The notes under the pieces are model-generated. The model did no database searches, had not been told where the DNA came from, and saw nothing but the letters and a program-made list of their open reading frames with translations. Both the position numbers and the translations under genes were made by a program. Of a stretch of 64,000 nt of DNA, positions 8,502 through 16,093 are shown one piece after another. The first letter of the stretch is position 1. Each line of letters opens with the position of its first letter. The stretch spans positions 372,001 through 436,000 of the forward strand of contig CAYGPZ010000001.1 in NCBI GenBank assembly GCA_964352025.1, in the 5' to 3' direction. Source of the stretch: Hirschia sp964352025. Its GTDB lineage: Bacteria; Pseudomonadota; Alphaproteobacteria; Caulobacterales; Hyphomonadaceae.

Positions 8502-9179
8502 ATGGCAGATAATAAATCAGCAAAGCCCAAGGAAACGGACCTTTATCAACCCGTAAAATCCTTTCTTGAGGGGCAGGGTTATGAGGTGAAGGCCGAGATT
8601 GGCGCTGTGGATGCTGTTGCTGTGCGCGGGGATGAGCCGCCTGTGCTGATAGAATTAAAGCTGAGTTTTACGCTCGCGCTTTTGCATCAGGGTGTGGCCC
8701 GCCAAGCGATAAGCGATGATGTGTATCTTGTGATCCCGCGCGGTAGCTGTAAGGCATTTCAAACCGCAATGAAGGGGCATTTGTCTCTATGTCGTCGATT
8801 AGGCTTGGGGCTGATCACAGTGCGTCTAAAAGATGAACTCGTTGAGGTGCATTGTGATCCTGCACCCTATCAGCCTCGAAAATCTAAGGTGAGACAGGGC
8901 AGATTGCTAAAAGAGTTTGCGCGTCGCGTGGGAGACCCCAATAAGGGCGGTCAAACGCGTGTGGGCCTAGTCACGGCATATCGCCAAGATGCATTGCTGT
9001 GCGCGAAATATCTACAAAATGAAGGTCCTAGCAAAGGGGCTATTGTCGCTAAAGCGACAGGCGTTGAACGGGCAACGCGCCTAATGGCAGATGATCATTA
9101 TGGCTGGTTTGAGCGCGTCGAAAAAGGGATTTACGCAATCACACCCAATGGTGTTGAAGGTGTAAAGGCGTATGGATAA
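8502..9179 (+). CDS. DUF2161 family, PD-(D/E)XK nuclease-fold protein
   Basis: A 225-residue protein of the DUF2161 type, which is assigned to the PD-(D/E)XK superfamily. The N-terminal half carries DLYQPVKSFLEGQGY, then AVDAVAV with the metal-binding Asp and VLIELKLSF with the E-x-K catalytic pair; the following helix SFTLALLHQGVARQ is characteristic. The C-terminal ~80 residues (ATGVERATRLMADDHYGWF) look like a winged-helix DNA-binding region. A DNA-processing or repair role is implied by the fold but not demonstrated for the family. It is divergent from pheS (173 bp apart) and convergent with the serine hydrolase. Confidence 0.8.
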   Translation: MADNKSAKPKETDLYQPVKSFLEGQGYEVKAEIGAVDAVAVRGDEPPVLIELKLSFTLALLHQGVARQAISDDVYLVIPRGSCKAFQTAMKGHLSLCRRLGLGLITVRLKDELVEVHCDPAPYQPRKSKVRQGRLLKEFARRVGDPNKGGQTRVGLVTAYRQDALLCAKYLQNEGPSKGAIVAKATGVERATRLMADDHYGWFERVEKGIYAITPNGVEGVKAYG

Positions 9180-9197
9180 GTCCAGCCTTGTCGATGC

Positions 9198-10334
9198 TTA
9201 ATCGCTTTGGAAGTTCTCCAAGACTTTGGCTTGCACGCTCGCCGAAATATTCTGAACAAGTTCGTGAGAATTTGGCGTTGCTGAATTCGTGACGACCAGA
9301 ATGGCTCTATCTTTTTCTGGCATGATCGTCACATCGCTAAACCACATTGTATTTGAGCCGCTGTGACCAAGGACTATATCATCTTCCATCTTGCGAATGC
9401 CCCAACCAAGTGCGTAATCCTCACCGTCCTGATGAATGCTGGTGAGGTGTTTTTTAGTTTCTGCGCTTAGCTTGTCTGAAGAATTTAGAAATGCCGAAGC
9501 AAAACCAGCCCAACTTTCCAAGGATGCGTGGACGGTTCCTGCGGGACCTAATGCAACAGGGTTGTCTGCATTTTTCCAATCTTGTCCGACGGCAGTTAAA
9601 CGACTAAAGAAATTCTTGTGGCCGATAGGGTTATCTCCTTGTGGTGGACCAAACCCCCAACCGCTATCCCCAAGCAATTGTCCGGGTTTGTTTTCACGAA
9701 ACGCCTCTTCCCAACTTTTACCGGTAATACGCTCGATAGCGGCACCAACTAGAATGTAATTGAGGTTGGAGTATTCAAATGTATCTGGATTACCTTTGGG
9801 TGGTGCATTAAACGTGCGCACTGCATCTTCATATCTTTGTTCAGTAATTGGACGGTCGTCGGATCGTCTTGCCAGCAACCATTTTAGTCCAATATCTCCG
9901 ACACCTGATGTATGATCCAGCAGGTCTTCTACTGTTGTATCAGTCCAGCTAGCATCTATCTGATCAGCAATGTCGGGGAATAGGTCTGGAATTGTTGCGC
10001 CCCAGCTTGCTTTTCCCTGTTCGACTAAATCGGCGTATAAAACAGCGGTCATGGCCTTTGTGCATGACCCCAAATGCCACATATCAGATTGGGTTACATT
10101 CTCTGCACCACGGGCTTTGCGTAATCCTTGCGTATGGATCGCTATCACACCTTTAGGTCCTACAATCGCGACCCCAATTGCGGGCGTTTTATTGAGCTTT
10201 GGTTGGCTTGATACGATTTCTGAAAGCCACGAATATTCGCCATGTGTCGCATTGTTTTTGTTGGTCATTGGATCCGCATTTCCCTTGGTCGGAAGCATTA
10301 ACGCTGCAAGTAAAACCAATAAATATTTGCCCAT
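9198..10334 (-). CDS. Exported serine hydrolase, class C beta-lactamase/PBP-like
   Basis: A 378-residue exported protein of the beta-lactamase/esterase (serine hydrolase, S12-like) family. A signal peptide (MGKYLLVLLAALMLP...) precedes the mature domain. Catalytic motifs are S90-C-T-K (S-x-x-K), Y-S-N (Y-x-N) near residue 190 and H-S-G near residue 330 in place of K-T-G. Such proteins include D-aminopeptidases, esterases and PBP-like enzymes, and the H-x-G motif suggests a non-lactamase. A TTG codon 12 bp upstream extends the frame, but ATG fits the signal peptide better; neither has a good Shine-Dalgarno. It sits between rplT and pheS and breaks up that block. Confidence 0.85.
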   Translation of the reverse strand: MGKYLLVLLAALMLPTKGNADPMTNKNNATHGEYSWLSEIVSSQPKLNKTPAIGVAIVGPKGVIAIHTQGLRKARGAENVTQSDMWHLGSCTKAMTAVLYADLVEQGKASWGATIPDLFPDIADQIDASWTDTTVEDLLDHTSGVGDIGLKWLLARRSDDRPITEQRYEDAVRTFNAPPKGNPDTFEYSNLNYILVGAAIERITGKSWEEAFRENKPGQLLGDSGWGFGPPQGDNPIGHKNFFSRLTAVGQDWKNADNPVALGPAGTVHASLESWAGFASAFLNSSDKLSAETKKHLTSIHQDGEDYALGWGIRKMEDDIVLGHSGSNTMWFSDVTIMPEKDRAILVVTNSATPNSHELVQNISASVQAKVLENFQSD

Positions 10335-10462
10335 GATTAAGACCAATTGGAGGATTGAGGAATACTGAAACTGAATGCGAAAACTGTGTCAGGAGTATGG
10401 TGCCTTCAAACATAGGTTTTAACGTCTACCAAATGTTCATGTTTAGGTGTAAAAGCAGGCAT

Positions 10463-10498
10463 TAAAAAACGCGCCGCCCGAGAGGGGAGCGCGTTCTT
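10463..10498 (-). terminator. Intrinsic terminator after rplT
   Basis: Read on the minus strand, AACGCGC pairs with GCGCGTT, extended by a C-rich/G-rich inner stem, and is followed by TTTT. It lies about 27 nt past the rplT stop codon. Confidence 0.8.
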
Positions 10499-10524
10499 TG
10501 AATTCTTCAATGTGTCTTAGCTTA

Positions 10525-10887
10525 TTAAGCTAGAGCAGCCATTGCTTTGTCGAACACAGCTTTGAATGCTGCTGGTTCTTTAATCGCAAGGTCTGAAAGA
10601 ACTTTACGGTCAATTTCAATACCGGCTTTCGTTGTGCCGTTGATGAAAGTTGAGTAGTTTGTATTCGGGTCGATTGAACGAACAGCAGCGTTGATACGCT
10701 GGATCCAAAGTGAGCGGTATGCGCGCTTCTTAACTTTACGACCAACATAAGCGTATTGACCCGCCTTCATAACGGCAGATTGAGCTGTACGGAAAGTGTT
10801 CTTACGGCGACCGTAATAACCTTTTGCAGCTTTGATTACTTTTTTGTGGCGAGCATGTGCTGGGACTTTACCGCGTGCGCGTGCCAT
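10525..10887 (-). CDS. rplT: Large ribosomal subunit protein bL20
   Basis: The 120-residue bL20 subunit protein, needed for early 50S assembly. It begins MARARGKVPAHARHKKVIKAAKGYYGRRKN, the invariant N-terminal rRNA-binding arm of the family, and ends with the globular domain (NYSTFINGTTKAGIEIDRKVLSDLA). Length is standard. rpmI lies 47 nt upstream on the same strand. A strong terminator follows. In other bacteria L20 represses its own operon by binding the leader RNA; no leader structure was resolved here. GGAGAA precedes the ATG at good spacing. Confidence 0.98.
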   Translation of the reverse strand: MARARGKVPAHARHKKVIKAAKGYYGRRKNTFRTAQSAVMKAGQYAYVGRKVKKRAYRSLWIQRINAAVRSIDPNTNYSTFINGTTKAGIEIDRKVLSDLAIKEPAAFKAVFDKAMAALA

Positions 10888-10934
10888 GGGCTTCTCCTAA
10901 AAATTCGGTGTAATTATAATTGATGCAATAAGGC

Positions 10935-11135
10935 TTAGAGACCGTATGGAAGGAATGCCTTCACTTTACGTGCTTCACAGTCAGCCATAACAGTTGTTCC
11001 GCGTTGTTGACGGATTTGCTTAGGCGTACGCTTGATCATACCGTGGCGTTTGTTTGCCTGGCCTGATTTTACTTTACCTGTTGCTGTCAATTTAAAGCGC
11101 TTTTTTACACCGCTTTTAGTTTTCAATTTTGGCAT
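10935..11135 (-). CDS. rpmI: Large ribosomal subunit protein bL35
   Basis: The 66-residue bL35 protein, MPKLKTKSGVKKRFKLTATGKV..., with the expected Lys/Arg-rich sequence and a Cys near the C-terminus. An in-frame ATG two codons upstream (11141) would touch the AGGAG Shine-Dalgarno at 11142-11146; the ATG at 11135 leaves an ideal 6-nt spacer and matches the family start, so it is chosen. It forms an operon with rplT. infC, which usually precedes it directly, is about 1.9 kb upstream, with three unrelated genes between. Confidence 0.97.
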   Translation of the reverse strand: MPKLKTKSGVKKRFKLTATGKVKSGQANKRHGMIKRTPKQIRQQRGTTVMADCEARKVKAFLPYGL

Positions 11136-11300
11136 TTTCATCTCCTAAAGGTCGTTGTTGATGCAAGATCAACGGGACTTGATGTTCTGACTAACAAGGC
11201 ATGCCTATTGGCCCAGCTAGTACACGAAAGGCGGACTTATACGCGGACCACGAAAAGAATCAATAGAGATTCGAAAAGAGTCTGTGCGTTTACCCATATA

Positions 11301-11333
11301 AAAAAAGGCGACTCATACTGGAGCCGCCTTTGT
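11301..11333 (-). terminator. Intrinsic terminator of the CtrA-box secreted protein gene
   Basis: On the minus strand the stem AAAGGCGGCTC / GAGTCGCCTTT (one mismatch) with a 6-nt loop is followed by seven Ts. It lies about 25 nt past the stop codon at 11359 and separates that gene from rpmI. Confidence 0.85.
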
Positions 11334-11358
11334 AATTCTTAGTTAGCTGTCTGCGAGA

Positions 11359-11967
11359 CTAGATAGTTGGGCAGGCCGAGTTAATTGCCGAACGTAGGAA
11401 GAAACCAAATTTCCAGAGGTTTTCCATGTCAGATAGACGTTGCCAGTCTGCACCTTCTGAAGGCTGAATCCATACATCGACAGGTGTTGGCATATCAGTA
11501 TGCGCACATACAGCCGCGCGTTGTTCAGTTTCGATTTTGAAGCTTGCACCTAATTGCATGTTGATGTCGATTTTATCCGCACCATCCATTTGAGATAGAG
11601 AGACAAAATCGCTGCGCGTTTTTGCTGCTTCTGAGCTGAGCTCTGATTTAACAGCCAGCATAAATGCATTGTCTTGAGAAACATTTTCAGGAAGCGAAGA
11701 TGTGTCGGCAATATTGGATGAATAGTCGATCACGATAGGTGTCGAGCGAGCGACTTTGCTACCAAAGTCTGCGCTGAAACGTATTGACCAGTCAGAGGAA
11801 GGTTGAACGCCTTCAGGTGCTACAATAAGGACGCGACCTGTTTCAAAGTCAAAGCTTGATAAAAAGTCCTGAACGTCGCCAGCGTGTGCAGATTGATGAG
11901 AAATGCCGAAACTGGCTATTCCCGCTGCGATCATAGATACAGCGATCGTTTTAATGTTCTTCAACAT
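11359..11967 (-). CDS. Secreted protein of unknown function
   Basis: A 202-residue protein with no family I recognise. The ATG at 11967 gives a signal peptide (MLKNIKTIAVSMIAAGIAS..., cleavage probably after SAHA) and follows GGGGAAG at about 10 nt; the longer frame to 12033 would bury it. The mature part is mixed alpha/beta with two cysteines near the C-terminus (CAH and the terminal SACPTI), which could pair in the periplasm. A perfect CtrA-type box lies 148 bp upstream of the start, suggesting cell-cycle-controlled expression. A strong terminator follows. Envelope or cell-surface function is a guess from export and regulation only. Confidence 0.7.
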   Translation of the reverse strand: MLKNIKTIAVSMIAAGIASFGISHQSAHAGDVQDFLSSFDFETGRVLIVAPEGVQPSSDWSIRFSADFGSKVARSTPIVIDYSSNIADTSSLPENVSQDNAFMLAVKSELSSEAAKTRSDFVSLSQMDGADKIDINMQLGASFKIETEQRAAVCAHTDMPTPVDVWIQPSEGADWQRLSDMENLWKFGFFLRSAINSACPTI

Positions 11968-12114
11968 GTGGATGTTACTTCCCCGAGGTCGTTCTAGTGT
12001 CGAAACAGGTATGCTAATTTGAGGGGCTAGCATTGCTAATTTCGAAGCGTTTCATATTTGCATAACAGTCTTGCAAAAAACGAACCGTAAGGAAAGCGAT
12101 TTTTTCACAAAAAA

Positions 12115-12129
12115 TTAACATGTCGTTAA
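12115..12129. promoter_or_regulatory. CtrA-type box, TTAA-N7-TTAA
   Basis: TTAACATGTCGTTAA matches the CtrA recognition consensus TTAA-N7-TTAA exactly and continues into CCAT as in many Caulobacter sites. It lies 148 bp upstream of the secreted-protein gene (minus strand) and in the gap after the cupin gene. The motif is symmetrical, so direction is not given by the site itself. Confidence 0.6.
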
Positions 12130-12182
12130 CCATTGTTTCAATGTGAAACACATTAACCGTAATAACATCGAATTGAGGGGAA

Positions 12183-12620
12183 TTATTGAGCTGGAGACCA
12201 GTCTGGCGGCGCTAATTTAAAGCCAGAAAATTCGAATCCGGGACTGACTGTACAGCCAACAAGGGTGAATTTTCCTAATGAGCGCGCGCTTTGCCAGTGT
12301 TCCTTTGGAACAATTACCTGTGGTTTCTGATTCTCTAAAACATTTTGTCCCAGAATGAACGTATCGGAATGTGTTCCATTTTCTGAAAGCCTAAGTTCAA
12401 TGGGGGCACCAGCATACCAATGCCAGATTTCTACGGCGTCCACCTTGTGCCAGTGGCTGGCTTGGCCTTCTTCTAGTAAGTAATAGATAGCTGTTCCACT
12501 AGCGCGTTGGTCGTCATCGCGCTCTTCTCGCCAAGTCTCCTTATACCAGCCACCTTCAGGATGGGGCTGCATATTAAGGGCTGAGATAATTTCTTTTGCT
12601 GAAGAAGGAGAAAGGCTCAC
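12183..12620 (-). CDS. DUF985 family cupin protein
   Basis: A ~145-residue single-domain cupin of the DUF985 type. LNMQPHPEGGWYKETW near the N-terminus, IYYLLEEGQASHWHKVDAVEIWHWYAG (the HxH-containing first cupin motif) and VGCTVSPGFEFSGFKL near the C-terminus are family hallmarks. The histidines could bind a metal; the biochemical role is unknown, with sugar epimerase-like and dioxygenase-like relatives. Start is uncertain: a GTG at 12620 lies 5 nt past the upstream stop and gives a normal N-terminus, while a TTG at 12635 would overlap the upstream gene by 10 bp. Coupled translation with the I78 lipoprotein gene is likely. Confidence 0.8.
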   Translation of the reverse strand: MSLSPSSAKEIISALNMQPHPEGGWYKETWREERDDDQRASGTAIYYLLEEGQASHWHKVDAVEIWHWYAGAPIELRLSENGTHSDTFILGQNVLENQKPQVIVPKEHWQSARSLGKFTLVGCTVSPGFEFSGFKLAPPDWSPAQ

Positions 12621-12625
12621 TGTCT

Positions 12626-12973
12626 CTAACCGCAATAAAACTCGGTTATGTTCGCAACTTCATCAATTTTGATGTTCATGCGTTCTGGACGGTGATCCTG
12701 AGTGATTTGCGTGTTCACACCTATAACGCGGATATTTTTATCGGCTGGCATTTGGACCGCCGCAATGCTTTTCCCGACCAGAACAGACAGGGCGGCTGCC
12801 CCGCAAGTATCGATATCAGTCGGTATTTCCGCTGTTTCTGTGTTTTCTGATTGAGATGTCGGAAGTGTTTCTGGTCTGGTTACCGCGTCATCTGAGGGGG
12901 CGGTTGGTGTGGCGCATGCGATAAGTGATGCAGCCAAAAGGCCACCGCTCAATAATCTCAACATCGTGTGCAT
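12626..12973 (-). CDS. Lipoprotein of the peptidase inhibitor I78 family
   Basis: A 115-residue predicted lipoprotein. The signal peptide ends in the lipobox A-S-L-I-A-C, followed by a short Thr/Ser/Glu-rich linker. The C-terminal ~65 residues match the I78 inhibitor family: TCGAAALSVLVGKSI, an internal DHRPERMNIKID segment and the terminal ITEFYCG, with a probable disulfide between the two cysteines. Family members are thought to inhibit serine proteases in the periplasm. AAGGGGAAAG before the ATG at 12973 supports this start over an upstream one at 13012. It lies between infC and the cupin gene, in the same direction. Confidence 0.8.
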   Translation of the reverse strand: MHTMLRLLSGGLLAASLIACATPTAPSDDAVTRPETLPTSQSENTETAEIPTDIDTCGAAALSVLVGKSIAAVQMPADKNIRVIGVNTQITQDHRPERMNIKIDEVANITEFYCG

Positions 12974-13038
12974 CAAACTTTCCCCTTGTGAGCAAAATGC
13001 AGATTCAATCAAATTGTGCGGTGGCGTAAGATATCAGT

Positions 13039-13578
13039 TTAGCGAGGCGCTAAAACCATTGTCATCTGACGGCCTTCAAGCTTTGGTTCAGCTTCGACTT
13101 TGGACATTTCAGCAAAGTCTTCTTTGACGCGCTGAAGTAATTCCATACCAAGCTGTTGGTGAGCCATTTCACGTCCACGGAAACGCAAAGTCACTTTCAC
13201 TTTGTCTCCGTCTTCAAAAAAGCGCGTCATGGCTTTCTTTTTGACTTCGTAATCGTGCGTGTCGATGTTTGGACGCATTTTGATTTCTTTTAGATCCGCA
13301 GCTTTTTGCTTCTTCTTAGCAGCAGCGCGTTTCTTTTGTTCTTCAAAACGTAGTTTACCATAGTCGAGGATCTTCACCACAGTTGGTTGTGATCCGCCGG
13401 AGACTTCTACGAGGTCCAAGCCAGCTTCCCGAGCAGCATCTAGTGCAGAACTAAGAGGCATCTCACCTTGCTTTTCTCCAGCCTCATCAATGAGAAGGAC
13501 GCGAGGTGCAGTGATGTCTTGGTTGACATTCGGGCCGGTTTTCTTTGCAGGCATTGCTGCGTGTGGACGACGTGCTAT
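13039..13578 (-). CDS. infC: Translation initiation factor IF-3, probable AUA start
   Basis: IF-3 binds the 30S subunit, blocks premature 50S joining and rejects poor start codons. The N-domain (residues ~20-85, GPNVNQDITAPRVLLID), lysine-rich linker (KKRAAAKKKQKA) and C-domain (KEIKMRPNIDTHDY... to MVLAP) are complete. The first ATG (13554) has no Shine-Dalgarno. Eight codons upstream, ATA at 13578 follows AGGAG (13586-13590) with a 7-nt spacer, and the added residues ARRPHAA resemble the basic N-terminus of alphaproteobacterial IF-3. Rare start codons in infC are known to allow autoregulation by IF-3 itself (AUU in E. coli). I therefore extend the gene to ATA, giving 179 residues. No ATG, GTG or TTG lies between. 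Confidence 0.93.
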   Translation of the reverse strand: MARRPHAAMPAKKTGPNVNQDITAPRVLLIDEAGEKQGEMPLSSALDAAREAGLDLVEVSGGSQPTVVKILDYGKLRFEEQKKRAAAKKKQKAADLKEIKMRPNIDTHDYEVKKKAMTRFFEDGDKVKVTLRFRGREMAHQQLGMELLQRVKEDFAEMSKVEAEPKLEGRQMTMVLAPR

Positions 13579-13590
13579 GGCTAATCTCCT
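13576..13590 (-). promoter_or_regulatory. Ribosome-binding site with AUA start codon of infC
   Basis: On the minus strand AGGAG (13590-13586) is followed by ATTAGCC and then ATA (13578-13576). This is the only well-spaced Shine-Dalgarno for infC, while the canonical ATG at 13554 has none. Start codon discrimination by IF-3 against AUA would give negative feedback. Confidence 0.7.
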
Positions 13591-13671
13591 GTTGTTGCCA
13601 ATATTTAGTAGATATGCATTGGCCTATTCTGGGCAGTTTTTCAAGGTAGGAATGTGCAATATCGGCCTGTA

Positions 13672-14736
13672 TTATAGCACATTAAGCGCTAAAACGGAGC
13701 GCCAAACATCATCAGGCTGGATCTCTTCGACATTTTCAGCGTTGTTGACGACTATATTGCCACCCTTGGGCGCATATTGAGCAAGCCTTGTAATTGGGTC
13801 CCAAACACTTGAAAAGTCGGTTTCGTTTTCGGGTGCCCAGCTCTGCCTAAACAGAGCGACGCCATTCAGTCCGGTACTGGCCGCTAGATAGGTTGGTCCT
13901 GTCTCGCCACCTACAAAGAAAGTGGCATTTTGAGAGAGTGCGATCATCTGGAAAAAGTCAGCACGTGAAATTAGATTAACGGCTTTCTCACAAATCGTAT
14001 TGATCTTCATGGCAACAGAGCCTTGGGTGCTATTGCCAATAATGACTGGAATAACACCGGCGTCATGCATTTTATTGCAGAGGGCCCCAAATTTTTCCGG
14101 TGACCAGCCTTTTTCTGTCTCATCGATTGGCCCACCAGGTATGACTAGCGCAAATCGTTCATAGAGATTAAAGAATGCTGGCTCTAGACGCGGCGAATTT
14201 CGAAACGCTGCTTTGATCCAAGTAAAGTCTGGTTTTGGACGTTTATACCTTGGCCATCTTTCCATTTTGCCGCCATCAATAGCTGGAATACCGGCGCAAT
14301 ATAGTTGGTCTGCAACATGTTGAGTGTAGTGCGTATAGGTAGCAAAAGGCTGGTAGGGGTGGGAAACTGCTTTTTGTGTGCTGGATTCGTATTTGGTCTT
14401 AAGCGTTTTGGCTATTGAATGACTTTCTTCGGAATTGTCGAAGTCATAGAGCATTTGATATTTAGCGCTTTTTAGCTTTTTAAGAACGAACGCTTTTGTG
14501 TGTTGGTCTGGGGCCTCAACATCGTTGAAATACGGGCACGCTTTTCCAAACTCTAAAAAACGAGGCTCGGTTAAGAGTGTAATATGTGCAGAACGGTGTG
14601 TGCGCCGGATAAAGGCGCTTGCTGCGATGCCCTCGAGAAATGTCCGCATTGGTCCAAATTGAATAATCAGGACGCGGCGCAATTTATCGCCGGGGTTTTC
14701 GTTCGGTACAAAGTCAGGCAATATTTCTGCGTTCAT
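13672..14736 (-). CDS. Glycosyltransferase family 9 (heptosyltransferase-like)
   Basis: A 354-residue GT9 protein, the family of ADP-heptose:LPS heptosyltransferases. The N-terminal domain starts RRVLIIQFGPMRTFLEGIAASAFIRRTH, the usual first Rossmann motif of the family. FALVIPGGPIDETEKGWSPEKFGALC gives the donor-site region and VGGETGPTYLAASTG the G-G-x-T-G-P-x-H-like loop, here with Tyr in place of His. It probably adds a sugar to lipopolysaccharide core or a similar glycan at the inner face of the membrane. It overlaps the upstream GT4 gene by 4 bp (ATGA), so the two are translationally coupled. Confidence 0.85.
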   Translation of the reverse strand: MNAEILPDFVPNENPGDKLRRVLIIQFGPMRTFLEGIAASAFIRRTHRSAHITLLTEPRFLEFGKACPYFNDVEAPDQHTKAFVLKKLKSAKYQMLYDFDNSEESHSIAKTLKTKYESSTQKAVSHPYQPFATYTHYTQHVADQLYCAGIPAIDGGKMERWPRYKRPKPDFTWIKAAFRNSPRLEPAFFNLYERFALVIPGGPIDETEKGWSPEKFGALCNKMHDAGVIPVIIGNSTQGSVAMKINTICEKAVNLISRADFFQMIALSQNATFFVGGETGPTYLAASTGLNGVALFRQSWAPENETDFSSVWDPITRLAQYAPKGGNIVVNNAENVEEIQPDDVWRSVLALNVL

Positions 14737-15977
14737 TCTATCAACTCGGCTGTTGATGTTTCTGACTGTTTGTCCAACGTATTAGAATACACGCCTAGGG
14801 TCGTCTTTTGTAAATTGTGTTTCGAGTAATTGGTGCTGATGTGAGCTGCAGCCTTTTTTCCCATTTCAGATTTTTGTTCAAGCGAGAAACTCAATAGCTT
14901 TCGGATCGCGGCTGTAAGGCTATGTACATCACCCACCTTCACGCGGATTCCTGTGACACCATCTATGACTGTTTCCTTTTGTCCGCCTAAATCAGAAACA
15001 ATAGTTGGTTTTTGCAGAATGCCGGCTTCGGCTGCTACGCGGCCAAATGCTTCTGGTTCTTGAGAAGGGGCGAGTACTATATCGGAAACGCTCATTGCTG
15101 CGGGAATATCAGAGCAATGACCGACGATTTTGATATTGGCTGATAGCTTTTCGCTTTCTATCATATCGCGCAGGGATTGGGTGTATTCTGATCGACCTTG
15201 ATCGTCCCCTGCCAATATCAATACCCAATCTTTCTCATTATTACGTGCAAGTTGGGTGAGTGCTTCTATTGCTATTTTCTGGCCTTTCCAATTGGTTAGC
15301 CTTCCTGGCAATAAAAGTATCGGTTGGTCAGGCTTTTGACCACCAAACCATGACTCGATGATTGCGTCTTTGCGTTGTTGAGAAATATTGCTTTCATCAA
15401 ACGCTTCTAAATCAACACCTCGTGGAATTGTGATGATGCGATTGCTTGCTTCAGGGTAGGTGAGGGCAACGTGCTCAGCGATAAAGGACGAATTGGCGAT
15501 GACCGTGTCTCCACGCGCCATGACAGAATTGTACCAGCGTTTTAAATCTGTTTTTCCGTTATAGGCACCGTGGTAAGTCGTAAGGAACGCGATGTCGGCC
15601 TTTTGAGCGGCCCAATATGCGCTCCAGGCAGGCGCACGAGAGCGCGCATGAATAAGGGATACATTTTCCTGTTCTATGATCTGCTTTAGCCAAAGCGAAT
15701 TTTGATAAACCTTGATTGGGTTTTTAGTCGGTAATGTTTCGCGGCGGATTAGTTCACCACCGACATCCTTTAAGTCTGTTTCTAGCCGACCACCGGCGCT
15801 GGCGACTAATGCACGCGCGCCGATTTTTACTAGCGCTTCTGCCATCTCAACAGTTGTACGTTCTGCGCCACCTGCTGCTAAATCAGGAATGACCTGAAGA
15901 ATGGTTTTACCAGCAAGAGCAGGAAATTTTTCAGGGCTAAGCATTGATACACCCGTTTGCGGCGAAGCAATATTCAT
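14733..15977 (-). CDS. Glycosyltransferase family 4
   Basis: A ~414-residue GT-B glycosyltransferase. The N-terminal domain has LQVIPDLAAGGAERTTVEMAEAL, the acceptor-side G-G-A-E motif, and the C-terminal GT4 domain has ILLLPGRLTNWKGQ, the nucleotide-sugar strand, and PSQEPEAFGRVAAEAG, the E-x7-E catalytic loop. Family members transfer sugars in LPS or exopolysaccharide assembly. Start choice is uncertain: ATG 15977 and ATG 15944 both have weak Shine-Dalgarno sequences, and a TTG at 16019 extends the frame. The gene is coupled to the GT9 gene and divergent from the alpha/beta hydrolase. Confidence 0.85.
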   Translation of the reverse strand: MNIASPQTGVSMLSPEKFPALAGKTILQVIPDLAAGGAERTTVEMAEALVKIGARALVASAGGRLETDLKDVGGELIRRETLPTKNPIKVYQNSLWLKQIIEQENVSLIHARSRAPAWSAYWAAQKADIAFLTTYHGAYNGKTDLKRWYNSVMARGDTVIANSSFIAEHVALTYPEASNRIITIPRGVDLEAFDESNISQQRKDAIIESWFGGQKPDQPILLLPGRLTNWKGQKIAIEALTQLARNNEKDWVLILAGDDQGRSEYTQSLRDMIESEKLSANIKIVGHCSDIPAAMSVSDIVLAPSQEPEAFGRVAAEAGILQKPTIVSDLGGQKETVIDGVTGIRVKVGDVHSLTAAIRKLLSFSLEQKSEMGKKAAAHISTNYSKHNLQKTTLGVYSNTLDKQSETSTAELIE

Positions 15978-16093
15978 GAAGTAGGTCTCGCTGTTAAACG
16001 CATAGTGGTGTGTATGCAAAAGTCTTGGTTTGATAACAGATATATCGTAGTTCGTTGCATAGGACTATATATGATTATTTTGCGGAGTTCCCA

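Noticed and set aside
10334..10346. TTG start for the serine hydrolase
   Set aside because: It adds four residues in front of a good signal peptide and has no better ribosome-binding site than the ATG.
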